A stretch of DNA of 64,000 bases, from assembly GCF_003628125.1 (NCBI RefSeq), contig NZ_RBZU01000012.1, positions 1 to 64,000 on the forward strand, given 5' to 3'. Shown here piece by piece: positions 43,115 through 51,282 of the stretch; the first letter of the stretch is position 1; each line of letters opens with the position of its first letter. Source of the DNA: Pararobbsia silviterrae. GTDB taxonomy: Bacteria > Pseudomonadota > Gammaproteobacteria > Burkholderiales > Burkholderiaceae. The notes beneath the pieces are model-generated. The model was not told the DNA's origin. It made no database searches and was given only the letters and a program-made list of their open reading frames with translations. The translations under genes were made by a program, and so were the position numbers.

Positions 43115-44095
43115 ATGACACAGGCGTTGGCGGTACAACTCACCGAATTCGGCGGACCTGAGGTCATGAAACGCGTGTCGTTCGAGTTGCCGCCGCCGGG
43201 GTCGGGCGACGTGCAGATCCGGCAGACCGCGATCGGTTTCAATTATCTCGACGTCTATCAGCGCACGGGCCGCTATCCGTTGCCGACCCCGACGGGCCTC
43301 GGTCATGAGGCTGCGGGCGTCGTCGAGGCCGTCGGACCCGATGTCGGCGATCTGCGCGTCGGCGATCGCGTCGTCTATATGAACGCCGGCATCGGCGCAT
43401 ATGCGGACCGGCGCAATGTGCCGGCCGCGAAGCTCGTCAAACTGCCCGACGGGATGGCCGACGATGTCGCGGCGGCGCTGTTCTTCAAGGCGATGACCGC
43501 GCAGTACCTCGTCAAGACGACCTATCGCGTTCGCGCGGGCGACATCGTCGTCGTGCATGCCGCGGCGGGCGGCGTCGGCCAGATTCTGAGCGCTTGGGCC
43601 AAGGCGCTCGGCGCGACCGTGATCGGCACGGCGGGCTCGCCCGCCAAGTGCGAGATCGCGCGCGCCGCGGGTTGCGATATCGCGATCGACTATTCGACGC
43701 CCGACTGGGTCGCGCGCGTGATCGACGCGAGCGGCGGAAAAAAGGCGCACGTCGTCTACGATTCGGTGGGCCGCTCGACGTTCGACGGATCGCTCGATAT
43801 CGCCGCGCCGTTCGGATATGTCGTCGTATACGGCGCGGCGTCGGGACCGATTCCGCCGTTCGACATCGATCTTCTGAATCGCAAGGGATGCCTGTTCCTG
43901 ACGCGGCCGTCGGTTTTTCCGCATAACGCGACCGTCGATCTGTTGCGCGCCAACGCGCGTGACGTGTTCGATGCCTACGAAAAGGGCCTGATTCGCGCGC
44001 AGATCGGCGCGCGATTCGGCCTGCAGGACATCGAACGCGCACATATCGCGGCCGAGTCGCGTTCGACGACGGGAGCGATCGTCATTACGCCGTGA
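43115..44095 (+). CDS. qorA: Quinone oxidoreductase (zinc-independent MDR family)
   Basis: This 326-residue protein belongs to the medium-chain dehydrogenase/reductase family, QOR class. Visible are the GFNYLDVYQRTGRYPLP segment, GLGHEAAGVVEAVG, and the NADPH-binding VVHAAAGGVGQILSAWAKALGATVIGT (quoted pieces lie at about 145-171). The catalytic zinc cysteines and histidines of alcohol dehydrogenases are absent. It should reduce quinones by one electron or related enones using NADPH. GGAG lies seven bases upstream of the ATG at 43115. It stands alone between the TAXI-like gene and bluB. Confidence 0.9.
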   Translation: MTQALAVQLTEFGGPEVMKRVSFELPPPGSGDVQIRQTAIGFNYLDVYQRTGRYPLPTPTGLGHEAAGVVEAVGPDVGDLRVGDRVVYMNAGIGAYADRRNVPAAKLVKLPDGMADDVAAALFFKAMTAQYLVKTTYRVRAGDIVVVHAAAGGVGQILSAWAKALGATVIGTAGSPAKCEIARAAGCDIAIDYSTPDWVARVIDASGGKKAHVVYDSVGRSTFDGSLDIAAPFGYVVVYGAASGPIPPFDIDLLNRKGCLFLTRPSVFPHNATVDLLRANARDVFDAYEKGLIRAQIGARFGLQDIERAHIAAESRSTTGAIVITP

Positions 44096-44414
44096 GCTGT
44101 GACGGCGCGCATTGCGCCGGCATCGGGGCCTCGACGTGCCGCGCGGTAAGCGGATGCGAGGGTCGCCGCGGCCCGGTTTCCACGACCCTTTAAGCACGCT
44201 CGCGCGCTACATGCGGGGTTGTCTGCATTGCGCGCGGCATCGAGGTTTGACTACATTGACCGCGAGACACGCCGAGGTTTAAAGGTTCGCGGGGCCGCGC
44301 GCGGATCGTGGAGACGTCGTGCTCGCGTGCGTCGCGGCTTCGATGTACGATCGCGGCCCGCGATCCCTGCGGCCATACGGCTGCGTCGAGCGTCCAACCT
44401 CAAGAGCCGGAACC
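44096..44414. other. Gap upstream of bluB
   Basis: 319 bp with no recognisable gene. I looked for the conserved elements of a cobalamin riboswitch upstream of bluB and do not see a convincing B12 box. Confidence 0.5.
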
Positions 44415-45095
44415 ATGAACCGCTTTACCGACCCCGAAATCGACGCCGTCTATCGCGCGATCTATGAGCGGCGCGACATGCGCCATTTCGTGCCGGGTCC
44501 GGTCGATGCGCAGACGCTCGATCGCCTGATCCGCGCCGCGCATCATGCGCCGAGCGTCGGGTATATGCAGCCGTGGCGGATCATGCGGATCACCGACGCG
44601 TCGATCCGCGCCGCCTTGCATGCGCTCGTCGACGCCGAGCGCATCCGGACCGCCAAGGCGCTTGGCGAACGCGAAGACGCGTTCATGAAGCTCAAGGTCG
44701 AAGGGATCCGCGAATGCGGCGAGGTCCTTGTCGTCGCATTGATGGACGGGCGCGACAAGTATGTGTTCGGACGCCGCACGCTGCCCGAGATGGACATCGC
44801 ATCGGTCGCGTGCGCGATCCAGAACATGTGGCTTGCCGCGCGTGCCGAAGGGCTCGGCATGGGATGGGTGTCGCTGTTCGATACGGACGCGGTCCGCGAT
44901 CTGCTGTGCATGCCCGCGGATGCGCGGCCGCTTGCGATTCTCTGTCTCGGCCACGTGGATGCGTTCTACGACAAGCCGATGCTCGAAGCCGAAGGCTGGG
45001 ACACGCGCCGCGCACTCGACGTCTGTGTGTTCGAGAATACGTGGCCGGCTTCGGCTTCGGCTTCGACATCGACATCTCCCGCGACTCACCCTTGA
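44415..45095 (+). CDS. bluB: 5,6-dimethylbenzimidazole synthase
   Basis: This 226-residue protein belongs to the nitroreductase-like flavoprotein family, BluB subgroup. The RRDMRHFVPGPVD N-terminal FMN-site segment, HHAPSVGYMQPWR, and the downstream SVACAIQNMWLAARAEGLGMGWVSLFD block match BluB. The enzyme fragments reduced FMN with oxygen to make the lower ligand of vitamin B12. The C-terminus has a low-complexity Ser/Thr tail. The ATG at 44415 follows GAGCCGGAACC. Its 3' end overlaps the convergent DUF4148 gene by 10 bp. No other cobalamin gene is in the window. Confidence 0.92.
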   Translation: MNRFTDPEIDAVYRAIYERRDMRHFVPGPVDAQTLDRLIRAAHHAPSVGYMQPWRIMRITDASIRAALHALVDAERIRTAKALGEREDAFMKLKVEGIRECGEVLVVALMDGRDKYVFGRRTLPEMDIASVACAIQNMWLAARAEGLGMGWVSLFDTDAVRDLLCMPADARPLAILCLGHVDAFYDKPMLEAEGWDTRRALDVCVFENTWPASASASTSTSPATHP

Positions 45096-45361
45096 GTGTT
45101 CTGCGCCGGCGTGCCGGTGGCCCAGCGTTGCGGCTCGGCCGACTTGCCGAACTGAGCTTGATAAAGCGCCTTGTTTTGCGCGATTTCCTGCGCGGTCGGC
45201 GGATATTGCGTATCGGTGCTCGGAATCATGCCTTCGCGTTGCGCGTTGACGAGATCGGCGCGGACCTGTGCGCGCGTGAGACCCGAGGTCGTGTCGGCGA
45301 ACGCGCTGCCTGCGAGCGTGGCAAGGGCGACGGAAACGGCGGCGATGGCAAGCTTCTTCAT
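45086..45361 (-). CDS. DUF4148 small exported protein
   Basis: This 91-residue protein has a signal peptide (MKKLAIAAVSVALATLAGSAFA, cleavage near residue 22) followed by the DUF4148 core: LTRAQVRADLVNAQREG near 28-44 and the typical YPPTAQEIAQNKALY segment. The function is unknown in the family. AGGAG lies ten bases before the ATG at 45361. It is convergent with bluB and overlaps its end by 10 bp. This copy is closer to the textbook DUF4148 pattern than the one at 19283-19525. Confidence 0.9.
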   Translation of the reverse strand: MKKLAIAAVSVALATLAGSAFADTTSGLTRAQVRADLVNAQREGMIPSTDTQYPPTAQEIAQNKALYQAQFGKSAEPQRWATGTPAQNTQG

Positions 45362-45595
45362 GATGACGGACTCCTGAACGAGTTGGGGGCTGGCCTCGGC
45401 GCCGCGCGTGCTTCGCGTTGCGTCTGACCATGGATGCATGATGCGATCCGGCCTCCGACTTCGTGCTGACATCACCGTGACAAAAAAGTCATCGTCGTCG
45501 TGCGCGCATCGGCATGCGTCAGGACGAAAAAAAGCGGCGCATGCGTGCCGCCAGGACATGACGGAACGCATGCGCCGCGTGTGCGCGCCGATCGA

Positions 45596-46651
45596 TCAGC
45601 CGTCGCTGCGCAGTCCGACCCGATATTGCGTCGTCTGGCGATAGGTCTGGCCCGGACGAAAGATCGCGGGCTCGGGATGCGCGCTATTGACCTCGTTCGG
45701 ATAGCCGCCGGTCTCGAGGCAGAAGCCCGCATGCTTGTGATAGACCGCACCGTCCTTGCCGCGCACGCCTTCGAGATGATTGCCCGAATAGAACTGCATG
45801 CCGCGCTCGGTCGTCACGACGTCCATTTCGCGGCCGCTCGCGGGGTCGTAGACGTTGGCGACATGGCGCAGCGTGCCGACTTCGCCCGACAGCACATAGC
45901 AATGATCGAATCCTTGCGCGCGCGTGAGTTGCGCATGCGGCCAGCCGAGCCGCGCGCCGATCGGCGCGGGCGCGCGGAAATCGAATGCGCTGCCCGTGAC
46001 TTCGGCGACGCCGATCGGAATCAGCGCGTCGTCGACTTCGAGGAACTGGTCGGCCGCGATCGACAGCATGTGGCCGCGGATATCGAGGTCGCGGCCGCTG
46101 AGATTGAAGTACGCGTGATTGGTCAGATTCAGCGGCGTCGGCGCGTCGGTGACGCCGCGATAGTCGATCGTCAGCGTGCCGTCGTCGTCGAGCGTATAGA
46201 GCACGTCGACCTCGACGGCGCCCGGGAAGCCCGCGTCGCCCTCGGGCGATTCGTAACGCAGCCGCAGGCCGCCGTTTTCAGGCTCGACTTCCCAGATGCC
46301 GCGATCGAAACCCGTCGAGCCGCCGTGGAGCAGATTCTCGCCCTCGTTGCGATCGAGCGTGTACTCGATGCCGTCGAGCGTGAAGCGCGCGCCCGCGATC
46401 CGGTTGGCCCAGCGGCCGATCAGCGCGCCCATGAATGCGCGCGTATTCCAGTAGTCCGAGGGCGTGTCGTGCCCCAGCAGAATGTCGTCGAGGCGTCCCG
46501 ACCGGTCGGGTGCGTGCCAGCTCAGCAACGCGCCGCCGAAATCGGAAACGGAGATCTTCATGTCCTGAGCGTTGCGCAGGGTAAAGCGTCGTACCGTATC
46601 GCCGGCCGGCAGGGTGCCCCAGACTTCGGATGCAATGGTGTTCGTGCGCAT
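45596..46651 (-). CDS. galM: Galactose mutarotase (aldose 1-epimerase)
   Basis: This 351-residue beta-sandwich enzyme interconverts alpha and beta anomers of aldoses. Family hallmarks: GALIGRWANRIAGARFTLDG (about 90-109), the catalytic histidine segment NLTNHAYFNLSG (H about 178) and the later FDHCYVL and YSGNHLEG blocks with the conserved glutamate in FCLETGGYPNEVN. It lies 17 bp after the xylR stop on the same strand, so they are probably co-transcribed, and the enzyme presumably serves the adjacent xylose pathway. Confidence 0.92.
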   Translation of the reverse strand: MRTNTIASEVWGTLPAGDTVRRFTLRNAQDMKISVSDFGGALLSWHAPDRSGRLDDILLGHDTPSDYWNTRAFMGALIGRWANRIAGARFTLDGIEYTLDRNEGENLLHGGSTGFDRGIWEVEPENGGLRLRYESPEGDAGFPGAVEVDVLYTLDDDGTLTIDYRGVTDAPTPLNLTNHAYFNLSGRDLDIRGHMLSIAADQFLEVDDALIPIGVAEVTGSAFDFRAPAPIGARLGWPHAQLTRAQGFDHCYVLSGEVGTLRHVANVYDPASGREMDVVTTERGMQFYSGNHLEGVRGKDGAVYHKHAGFCLETGGYPNEVNSAHPEPAIFRPGQTYRQTTQYRVGLRSDG

Positions 46652-46668
46652 GCTCGAATAGTGATAAA

Positions 46669-48201
46669 TCAGGCCCGGTATTGGGCAGTCGTCTTAGTCA
46701 AGCTCGCAAGTGTAGTCGTCGCTTGCGAGGAACGGTGAACCGTCGTGTCATCGGTGTTGCGTGCAGACGATTCGGAAACAGCCGCGGCGGGGCGGCCCCG
46801 CGCCGGGGTTTTGACACCGGCGCCGGCGGTCAGGCTCGCGACCGCATTGGCGAGCGCGCCGGACGTCACGCCGGATGCCGCGCCCGGTCCGGGTTGCGTG
46901 CCGCCGGGCCCCGCGAGCGTGGAACCCGTCGGCCCTGAACCTATCGGCCCCGATCCCGCCGCGCTCGTGCCCGGCTTGCCGGGCGCGACGGCGTCGCCGC
47001 CCTCGGCCTGCGCGCGCAGGCGCTCCTGGAACTCCTTCGGCGTGCAGTCGAGTTCGCGTCGGAATACCGCGTACATGTACTGCACGGACGTGAATCCGCA
47101 GCGGATCGCGACCTCGGCGTTCGAGACCTCGTTCTTCGCGAGCAAGGCCTGCGCGTGCTCGAGTTTGTGCCGCAGGATTTCCTGGTGCACGGTGCGTCCG
47201 AGTTCGCGCCGGAAATGCTCTTCGAGCGACGAACGCGAGACGCCGACGTAATCGGCGACCTGCTCGGTCTTGATGCCCTGACACGCGTACTGGCGGATAA
47301 AGTGCCGCGCACGCATGACATAGGGGCTCGCGAGCGGCTGATGATCGGTCGATTCGAGCACGTTGATGCCGACCGGCGGCACGCGGATCACGGTGCCCGG
47401 AAAGCGCGCGCCGAGCAGCATCCGATGCAGCAGGTGCGCGGCCGTGCGGCCCATTTCCTCGGCGCCCTGGATCACCGACGTGATCGGAATGCGCGTCAGC
47501 GTGCGCGTGAGCGGATCGTTGTCGATGCCGACGATCGCGACCTGCTCGGGCACCGGAATGTTCGCCTGCATGCAGGCCTGCAACAGCTGGCGCGCGCGCG
47601 CATCCGTGACGGCGATGACGCCGACGGGCTTGGGCAGGCCCGCGAGCCAGGTCTGCAGCCGCTCGATCGCTTCGTGCCAGCCGAGCGCCGTGGTCGACAG
47701 GCCGCGGTAGATCTCGCCTTCGAGGCCGTCGGCCGCGAGCAGCTTGCGAAACGCGTGCTCGCGCTCCTGCGCCCAGCGGTTGTTCGGGTTCTCGGGCAGG
47801 CTGTACAACGCGAAGCGCGGCAGGCCGGCGCCGATCAGATGATCGTAGGCAAGCTGGACGACTTTCGCGTTATCCGTGGCGATATAGGGGACTTTCTCGG
47901 GATAGAAGGTCGTGTCTTCGTACGACGACCCGATTGCAACGACGGGCAAATCGCAATGCGAGAGCGTTTCGGCGACGGCCGGATCGTCGAAGTCGGCAAT
48001 GATGCCGTCGCCGTCCCAATGCTCGATGCCATTGAGTCGCGCGCGAAAATCTTCTTCGAGAAACAAATCCCATGCGACGCGTGTGGAGAGCAGGTAATTG
48101 CCGATACCCGTGATGATCTCGCGGTCGTAGATTTTGTTCGCGTTGAAGAGCAATGCGATTCGGTGGGTTGTCTGCGCTTTCTTCATCACTGATCGCGGCA
48201 T
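46669..48201 (-). CDS. xylR: XylR-type regulator (LacI-like sensor plus AraC DNA-binding domain) with long C-terminal tail
   Basis: This 510-residue protein has a periplasmic-binding-like sensor (about 12-290; IALLFNANKIYDREIITGIGNYL, then GVIAVTDARARQLLQACMQANI, then VAIVGIDNDPLTRT) and an AraC domain (about 295-397; VADYVGVSRSSLEEHFRRELGRT, then VAIRCGFTSVQYMYAVFRRELDCTP). That matches XylR, the D-xylose-responsive activator of about 390 residues. Residues 398-510 form an unusual Gly/Pro/Ala/Thr-rich extension not found in the E. coli protein. The start may be the ATG at 48201 or at 48186 (MKKAQTTHR); neither has a strong site. It is divergent from xylB and followed by galM. Confidence 0.9.
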   Translation of the reverse strand: MPRSVMKKAQTTHRIALLFNANKIYDREIITGIGNYLLSTRVAWDLFLEEDFRARLNGIEHWDGDGIIADFDDPAVAETLSHCDLPVVAIGSSYEDTTFYPEKVPYIATDNAKVVQLAYDHLIGAGLPRFALYSLPENPNNRWAQEREHAFRKLLAADGLEGEIYRGLSTTALGWHEAIERLQTWLAGLPKPVGVIAVTDARARQLLQACMQANIPVPEQVAIVGIDNDPLTRTLTRIPITSVIQGAEEMGRTAAHLLHRMLLGARFPGTVIRVPPVGINVLESTDHQPLASPYVMRARHFIRQYACQGIKTEQVADYVGVSRSSLEEHFRRELGRTVHQEILRHKLEHAQALLAKNEVSNAEVAIRCGFTSVQYMYAVFRRELDCTPKEFQERLRAQAEGGDAVAPGKPGTSAAGSGPIGSGPTGSTLAGPGGTQPGPGAASGVTSGALANAVASLTAGAGVKTPARGRPAAAVSESSARNTDDTTVHRSSQATTTLASLTKTTAQYRA

Positions 48202-48333
48202 GCCGGATAAGGCGCGGCACGCCGTTTGTCTCCGTTCAATGCAGGGTGTATCGGGTTAATACCTAGAAAATGCACCCTGCTTTTTATTAGAAGCCATTGT
48301 AAAAGCTCGCGCGCGATGACGCGTTGCGAAATG

Positions 48334-48404
48334 ATAAAACGCCACCCAGAGTGGCCGATTTCGTAATTGCTCCGAACCGCGGCCGCTGGCAGCATAAACC
48401 GCCA
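48334..48404. promoter_or_regulatory. Putative XylR operator region (two 11-bp direct repeats)
   Basis: ATAAAACGCCA (48334-48344) and ATAAACCGCCA (48394-48404) are direct repeats 60 bp apart in the xylR-xylB intergenic region. A GCCAC-N5-GTGGC inverted repeat (48341-48355) overlaps the first. AraC-type regulators commonly bind such direct repeats; assignment to XylR is inference. Confidence 0.5.
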
Positions 48405-48427
48405 TTTATCACGGGATATTGCGTCAT

Positions 48428-49900
48428 ATGTTTATCGGTATCGATCTGGGCACCTCCGGTGTGAAAGCCGTGCTGCTCGACCGCGACGGACAAGTCCGCG
48501 CGACGGCCACCGCACCCCTGACTGTACAGCGTCCGCACGATCGCTGGTCCGAGCAGGCGCCGCAGGCCTGGTGGGATGCGTTCTCGAGCGCGCTCGACGC
48601 GACGCTTGCGGCGGGACGCCAGGCGGGGATCGATCCGAAGTCGGTCGAAGCGATCGGGCTCGCGGGCCAGATGCACGGCGCCACGCTGCTCGACGCGAAC
48701 GGCGACGTGCTGCGCCCCGCGATCCTCTGGAACGACGGCCGCTGTGACGTCGAGTGTACCGAACTCGAAGCGGCCGAGCCGAGTTTGCGCGCGGTCACGG
48801 GTAATCTCGCGCTGCCGGGCTTCACGGCGCCGAAGCTCGCCTGGGTACGCAAGCACGAGCCCGAGGTGTTTGCCCGTATTGCGAAAGTGTTGCTGCCCAA
48901 GGACTATCTGCGCTACCGGATGACCGGGATCTTCGCGAGCGATATGTCCGATTCGGCAGGTACGTTGTGGCTCGACGTCGCGCGGCGCGAATGGAGTCCC
49001 AAGCTGCTCGCGGCATGCGGTCTCACGGTCGACCATATGCCCGCGCTCTACGAAGGCAATCAGGTTGCGGGCGTGTTGAGCCCCGAGATCGCGAAGCGCT
49101 TCGGCCTCAATGAAATTCCGGTCGCGGCCGGCGGCGGCGATAACGCGGCGGGCGCGATCGGCGTCGGCATCGCGAAGGCGGGCCAGGCGATGTTGTCGCT
49201 CGGCACGTCGGGCGTTTATTTCGCGGTGTCCGACGGTTTTGTCGCGAATCCGCTCAAGGCCGTGCACAGTTTCTGCCATGCGTTGCCGAATACCTGGCAC
49301 CTGATGTCGGTCATGCTCAACGCGGCGGGCTGCGCCGACTTCACGGCGCGCGTCGCGGGTTATCCCGATGTCGGCGCGTTTTTCGCGGACGTCGAAGCGA
49401 ACGGCGCGGGCAGCGGTGCGCCGCCCGTCTGGTTCCTGCCGTATCTGAGCGGCGAGCGCACGCCGCACAACAACACGCGCGCGAAGGGGGTGTTCTTCGG
49501 TCTGACGCCGGACACGCAACGCATCGATCTCGCGGTCGCGACGCTCGAAGGCGTGAGCTTCGCGCTGCAGGACGGCATCGATGTGCTCCACGAAGTGCTC
49601 AAGCCGACCGAGATCGCCGTGATCGGCGGCGGCTCGCGCAGCGCGTTCTGGACGCAGATGCTCGCGGACATTTCGGGTATGCCGCTGACGTTGCGCGCGG
49701 GCGGCGAAGTCGGCCCCGCGCTCGGCGCCGCGCGTCTCGCGCATCTGGCCGTCGATCCGCAGGCGTCGCTCGACGCGGTCTGCCCGCAGCCGCCCGTGGT
49801 CGCGGTGCGTGAACCCGATCTGAAGCGGCATGCGTACTACCGTGACGAACGTCGTCCGACGTTCGCGAAGCTTTACAAGGCGCTCGAACCGGTGTTCTGA
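48428..49900 (+). CDS. xylB: Xylulokinase
   Basis: This 490-residue FGGY-family kinase has the ATP-fold start MFIGIDLGTSGVKAVLLD, the xylulokinase substrate segment GLAGQMHGATLLD, WNDGRCDVECTEL, the GGGDNAAGAIGVG phosphate-loop region and SLGTSGVYFAV. The downstream adenosine motif appears as VIGGGSRSAFWTQMLAD. It phosphorylates D-xylulose to xylulose 5-phosphate. The ATG at 48428 starts the fold; a TTG three codons upstream is also possible. It is divergent from xylR and precedes xylF by 138 bp. No xylose isomerase gene accompanies it in the window. Confidence 0.95.
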   Translation: MFIGIDLGTSGVKAVLLDRDGQVRATATAPLTVQRPHDRWSEQAPQAWWDAFSSALDATLAAGRQAGIDPKSVEAIGLAGQMHGATLLDANGDVLRPAILWNDGRCDVECTELEAAEPSLRAVTGNLALPGFTAPKLAWVRKHEPEVFARIAKVLLPKDYLRYRMTGIFASDMSDSAGTLWLDVARREWSPKLLAACGLTVDHMPALYEGNQVAGVLSPEIAKRFGLNEIPVAAGGGDNAAGAIGVGIAKAGQAMLSLGTSGVYFAVSDGFVANPLKAVHSFCHALPNTWHLMSVMLNAAGCADFTARVAGYPDVGAFFADVEANGAGSGAPPVWFLPYLSGERTPHNNTRAKGVFFGLTPDTQRIDLAVATLEGVSFALQDGIDVLHEVLKPTEIAVIGGGSRSAFWTQMLADISGMPLTLRAGGEVGPALGAARLAHLAVDPQASLDAVCPQPPVVAVREPDLKRHAYYRDERRPTFAKLYKALEPVF

Positions 49901-50038
49901 GCGTCGCGCAGTGAGGCAGTAAAGCAGGGGAAGTCAGCAGTATCCAAACCATGCGCAATGTGCGACAACATCACGCGCCGTTGCGACAACAAGCATAAGA
50001 AGTCCAGTCATTACCCTTACCGTCTGGAGTGGAGACAA

Positions 50039-51055
50039 ATGAAACTGAAAAAGTTGCAGAGCCTCGTTTGCGGTGCCGTTCTCGCCGGCCTTACGCTCGC
50101 CGCGCCGCTTGCTCACGCAAGCAAGGACCACCCGGAAATCGGTTTCTCGATCGATGACCTGCGCGTCGAGCGCTGGGCACGCGATCGCGACTACTTCATC
50201 GCTGCCGCTGAAAAGCTCGGCGCCAAGGTCTCGGTGCAATCGGCCGACGCGAGCGAAGAGCGTCAGATCTCGCAGATCGAAAACCTGATCTCGCGCAAGG
50301 TCGACGTCATCGTCATCGTGCCGTTCAACTCGAAGGCGCTCGGCAATGTGATCAACGAAGCGCACCAGGCCGGTATCAAGGTCGTGTCGTATGACCGCCT
50401 GATCCTCGACGCCGACGTCGACGGCTACATCTCGTTCGACAACGAGAAGGTCGGCGAACTGCAGGCGCAAGGCGTCTACAACGCGCAACCGAAGGGCAAC
50501 TACTTCCTGCTCGGCGGCGCACCGACCGACAACAACGCGAAGATCCTGCGCGAAGGTCAAATGAAGATCCTGCAACCGGCGATCGACAAGGGCGACATCA
50601 AGATCGTCGGTCAGCAATGGGTGCCGGAGTGGAGCGCCGCGACGGCGCTGCGCATCACGGAAGACGCGCTGACGGCGAACAACAACAAGATCGACGCGAT
50701 CGTCGCTTCGAACGACGGCACGGCCGGCGGCGCGATTCAAGCGCTGGCGGCGCAGAAGCTCGCGGGCAAGGTGCCGGTCTCGGGTCAGGATGCCGACCTC
50801 GCCGCGGTCAAGCGCGTGATCGCCGGTACGCAGACGATGACGGTTTACAAGCCGCTGAAGCTCATCGCGAGCGAAGCCGCGAAGATGTCGGTTCAACTCG
50901 CGAAGGGCGAAGCGCCGGCCTTCACGACGAAGATCGACAACGGCAAGAAGCAAGTCGATACGCAACTGCTGACGCCGATCCTGCTGACGAAGCAGAACGT
51001 CGACACGGTCGTCAAGGACGGCTTCTATACGCAGGCCCAGCTGTCGGGCAACTAA
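50039..51055 (+). CDS. xylF: D-xylose-binding periplasmic protein
   Basis: This 338-residue class I sugar-binding protein has a signal peptide (KLKKLQSLVCGAVLAG through AHAS, about 28 residues). The mature part shows IGFSIDDLRVERWARDRDYF, VIVIVPFNSKALGNVI, SYDRLILDADVDGYISFDN and IVASNDGTAGGAIQAL, all typical of XylF (about 330 residues). GGAGTGGAGACAA precedes the ATG at 50039. It delivers xylose to XylH-XylG, encoded just downstream. About 230 bp containing hairpins separate it from xylG. Confidence 0.95.
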   Translation: MKLKKLQSLVCGAVLAGLTLAAPLAHASKDHPEIGFSIDDLRVERWARDRDYFIAAAEKLGAKVSVQSADASEERQISQIENLISRKVDVIVIVPFNSKALGNVINEAHQAGIKVVSYDRLILDADVDGYISFDNEKVGELQAQGVYNAQPKGNYFLLGGAPTDNNAKILREGQMKILQPAIDKGDIKIVGQQWVPEWSAATALRITEDALTANNNKIDAIVASNDGTAGGAIQALAAQKLAGKVPVSGQDADLAAVKRVIAGTQTMTVYKPLKLIASEAAKMSVQLAKGEAPAFTTKIDNGKKQVDTQLLTPILLTKQNVDTVVKDGFYTQAQLSGN

Positions 51056-51096
51056 TCGGCGCCAAGCCGGTAAGCGCATGAGGTCGCACGCGCGGC

Positions 51097-51116
51097 TGCC
51101 CGGCGATGTCCGGGCA
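51097..51116. terminator. Hairpin between xylF and xylG
   Basis: A perfect 7-bp stem (TGCCCGG with CCGGGCA, 6-nt loop) is followed within 70 bp by a second, longer imperfect GC stem (about 51129-51170). There is no U tract. In sugar ABC operons such hairpins behind the binding-protein gene often protect its mRNA or attenuate downstream genes. Confidence 0.5.
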
Positions 51117-51282
51117 TGCCGCACGCGATCGGGACGCGGCGTCGTCGAGCGATCGACGCGCCGCGTTCTCGCATCGACGGCAGCGGCCTCGCGCGCGACC
51201 CGGGCCGTTCGCGGACCGCGCGCACCATCGCGCCGCGGCACAGTGACGGCTCGCGGGAAGTCCGTTACGCGAAGGAGAACAG

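Noticed and set aside
44096-44414. Possible cobalamin riboswitch upstream of bluB
   Set aside because: No convincing B12-box or matching helices could be read.
48287-49831. 514-codon minus-strand frame over xylB
   Set aside because: Opposite a full-length xylulokinase; shadow frame.
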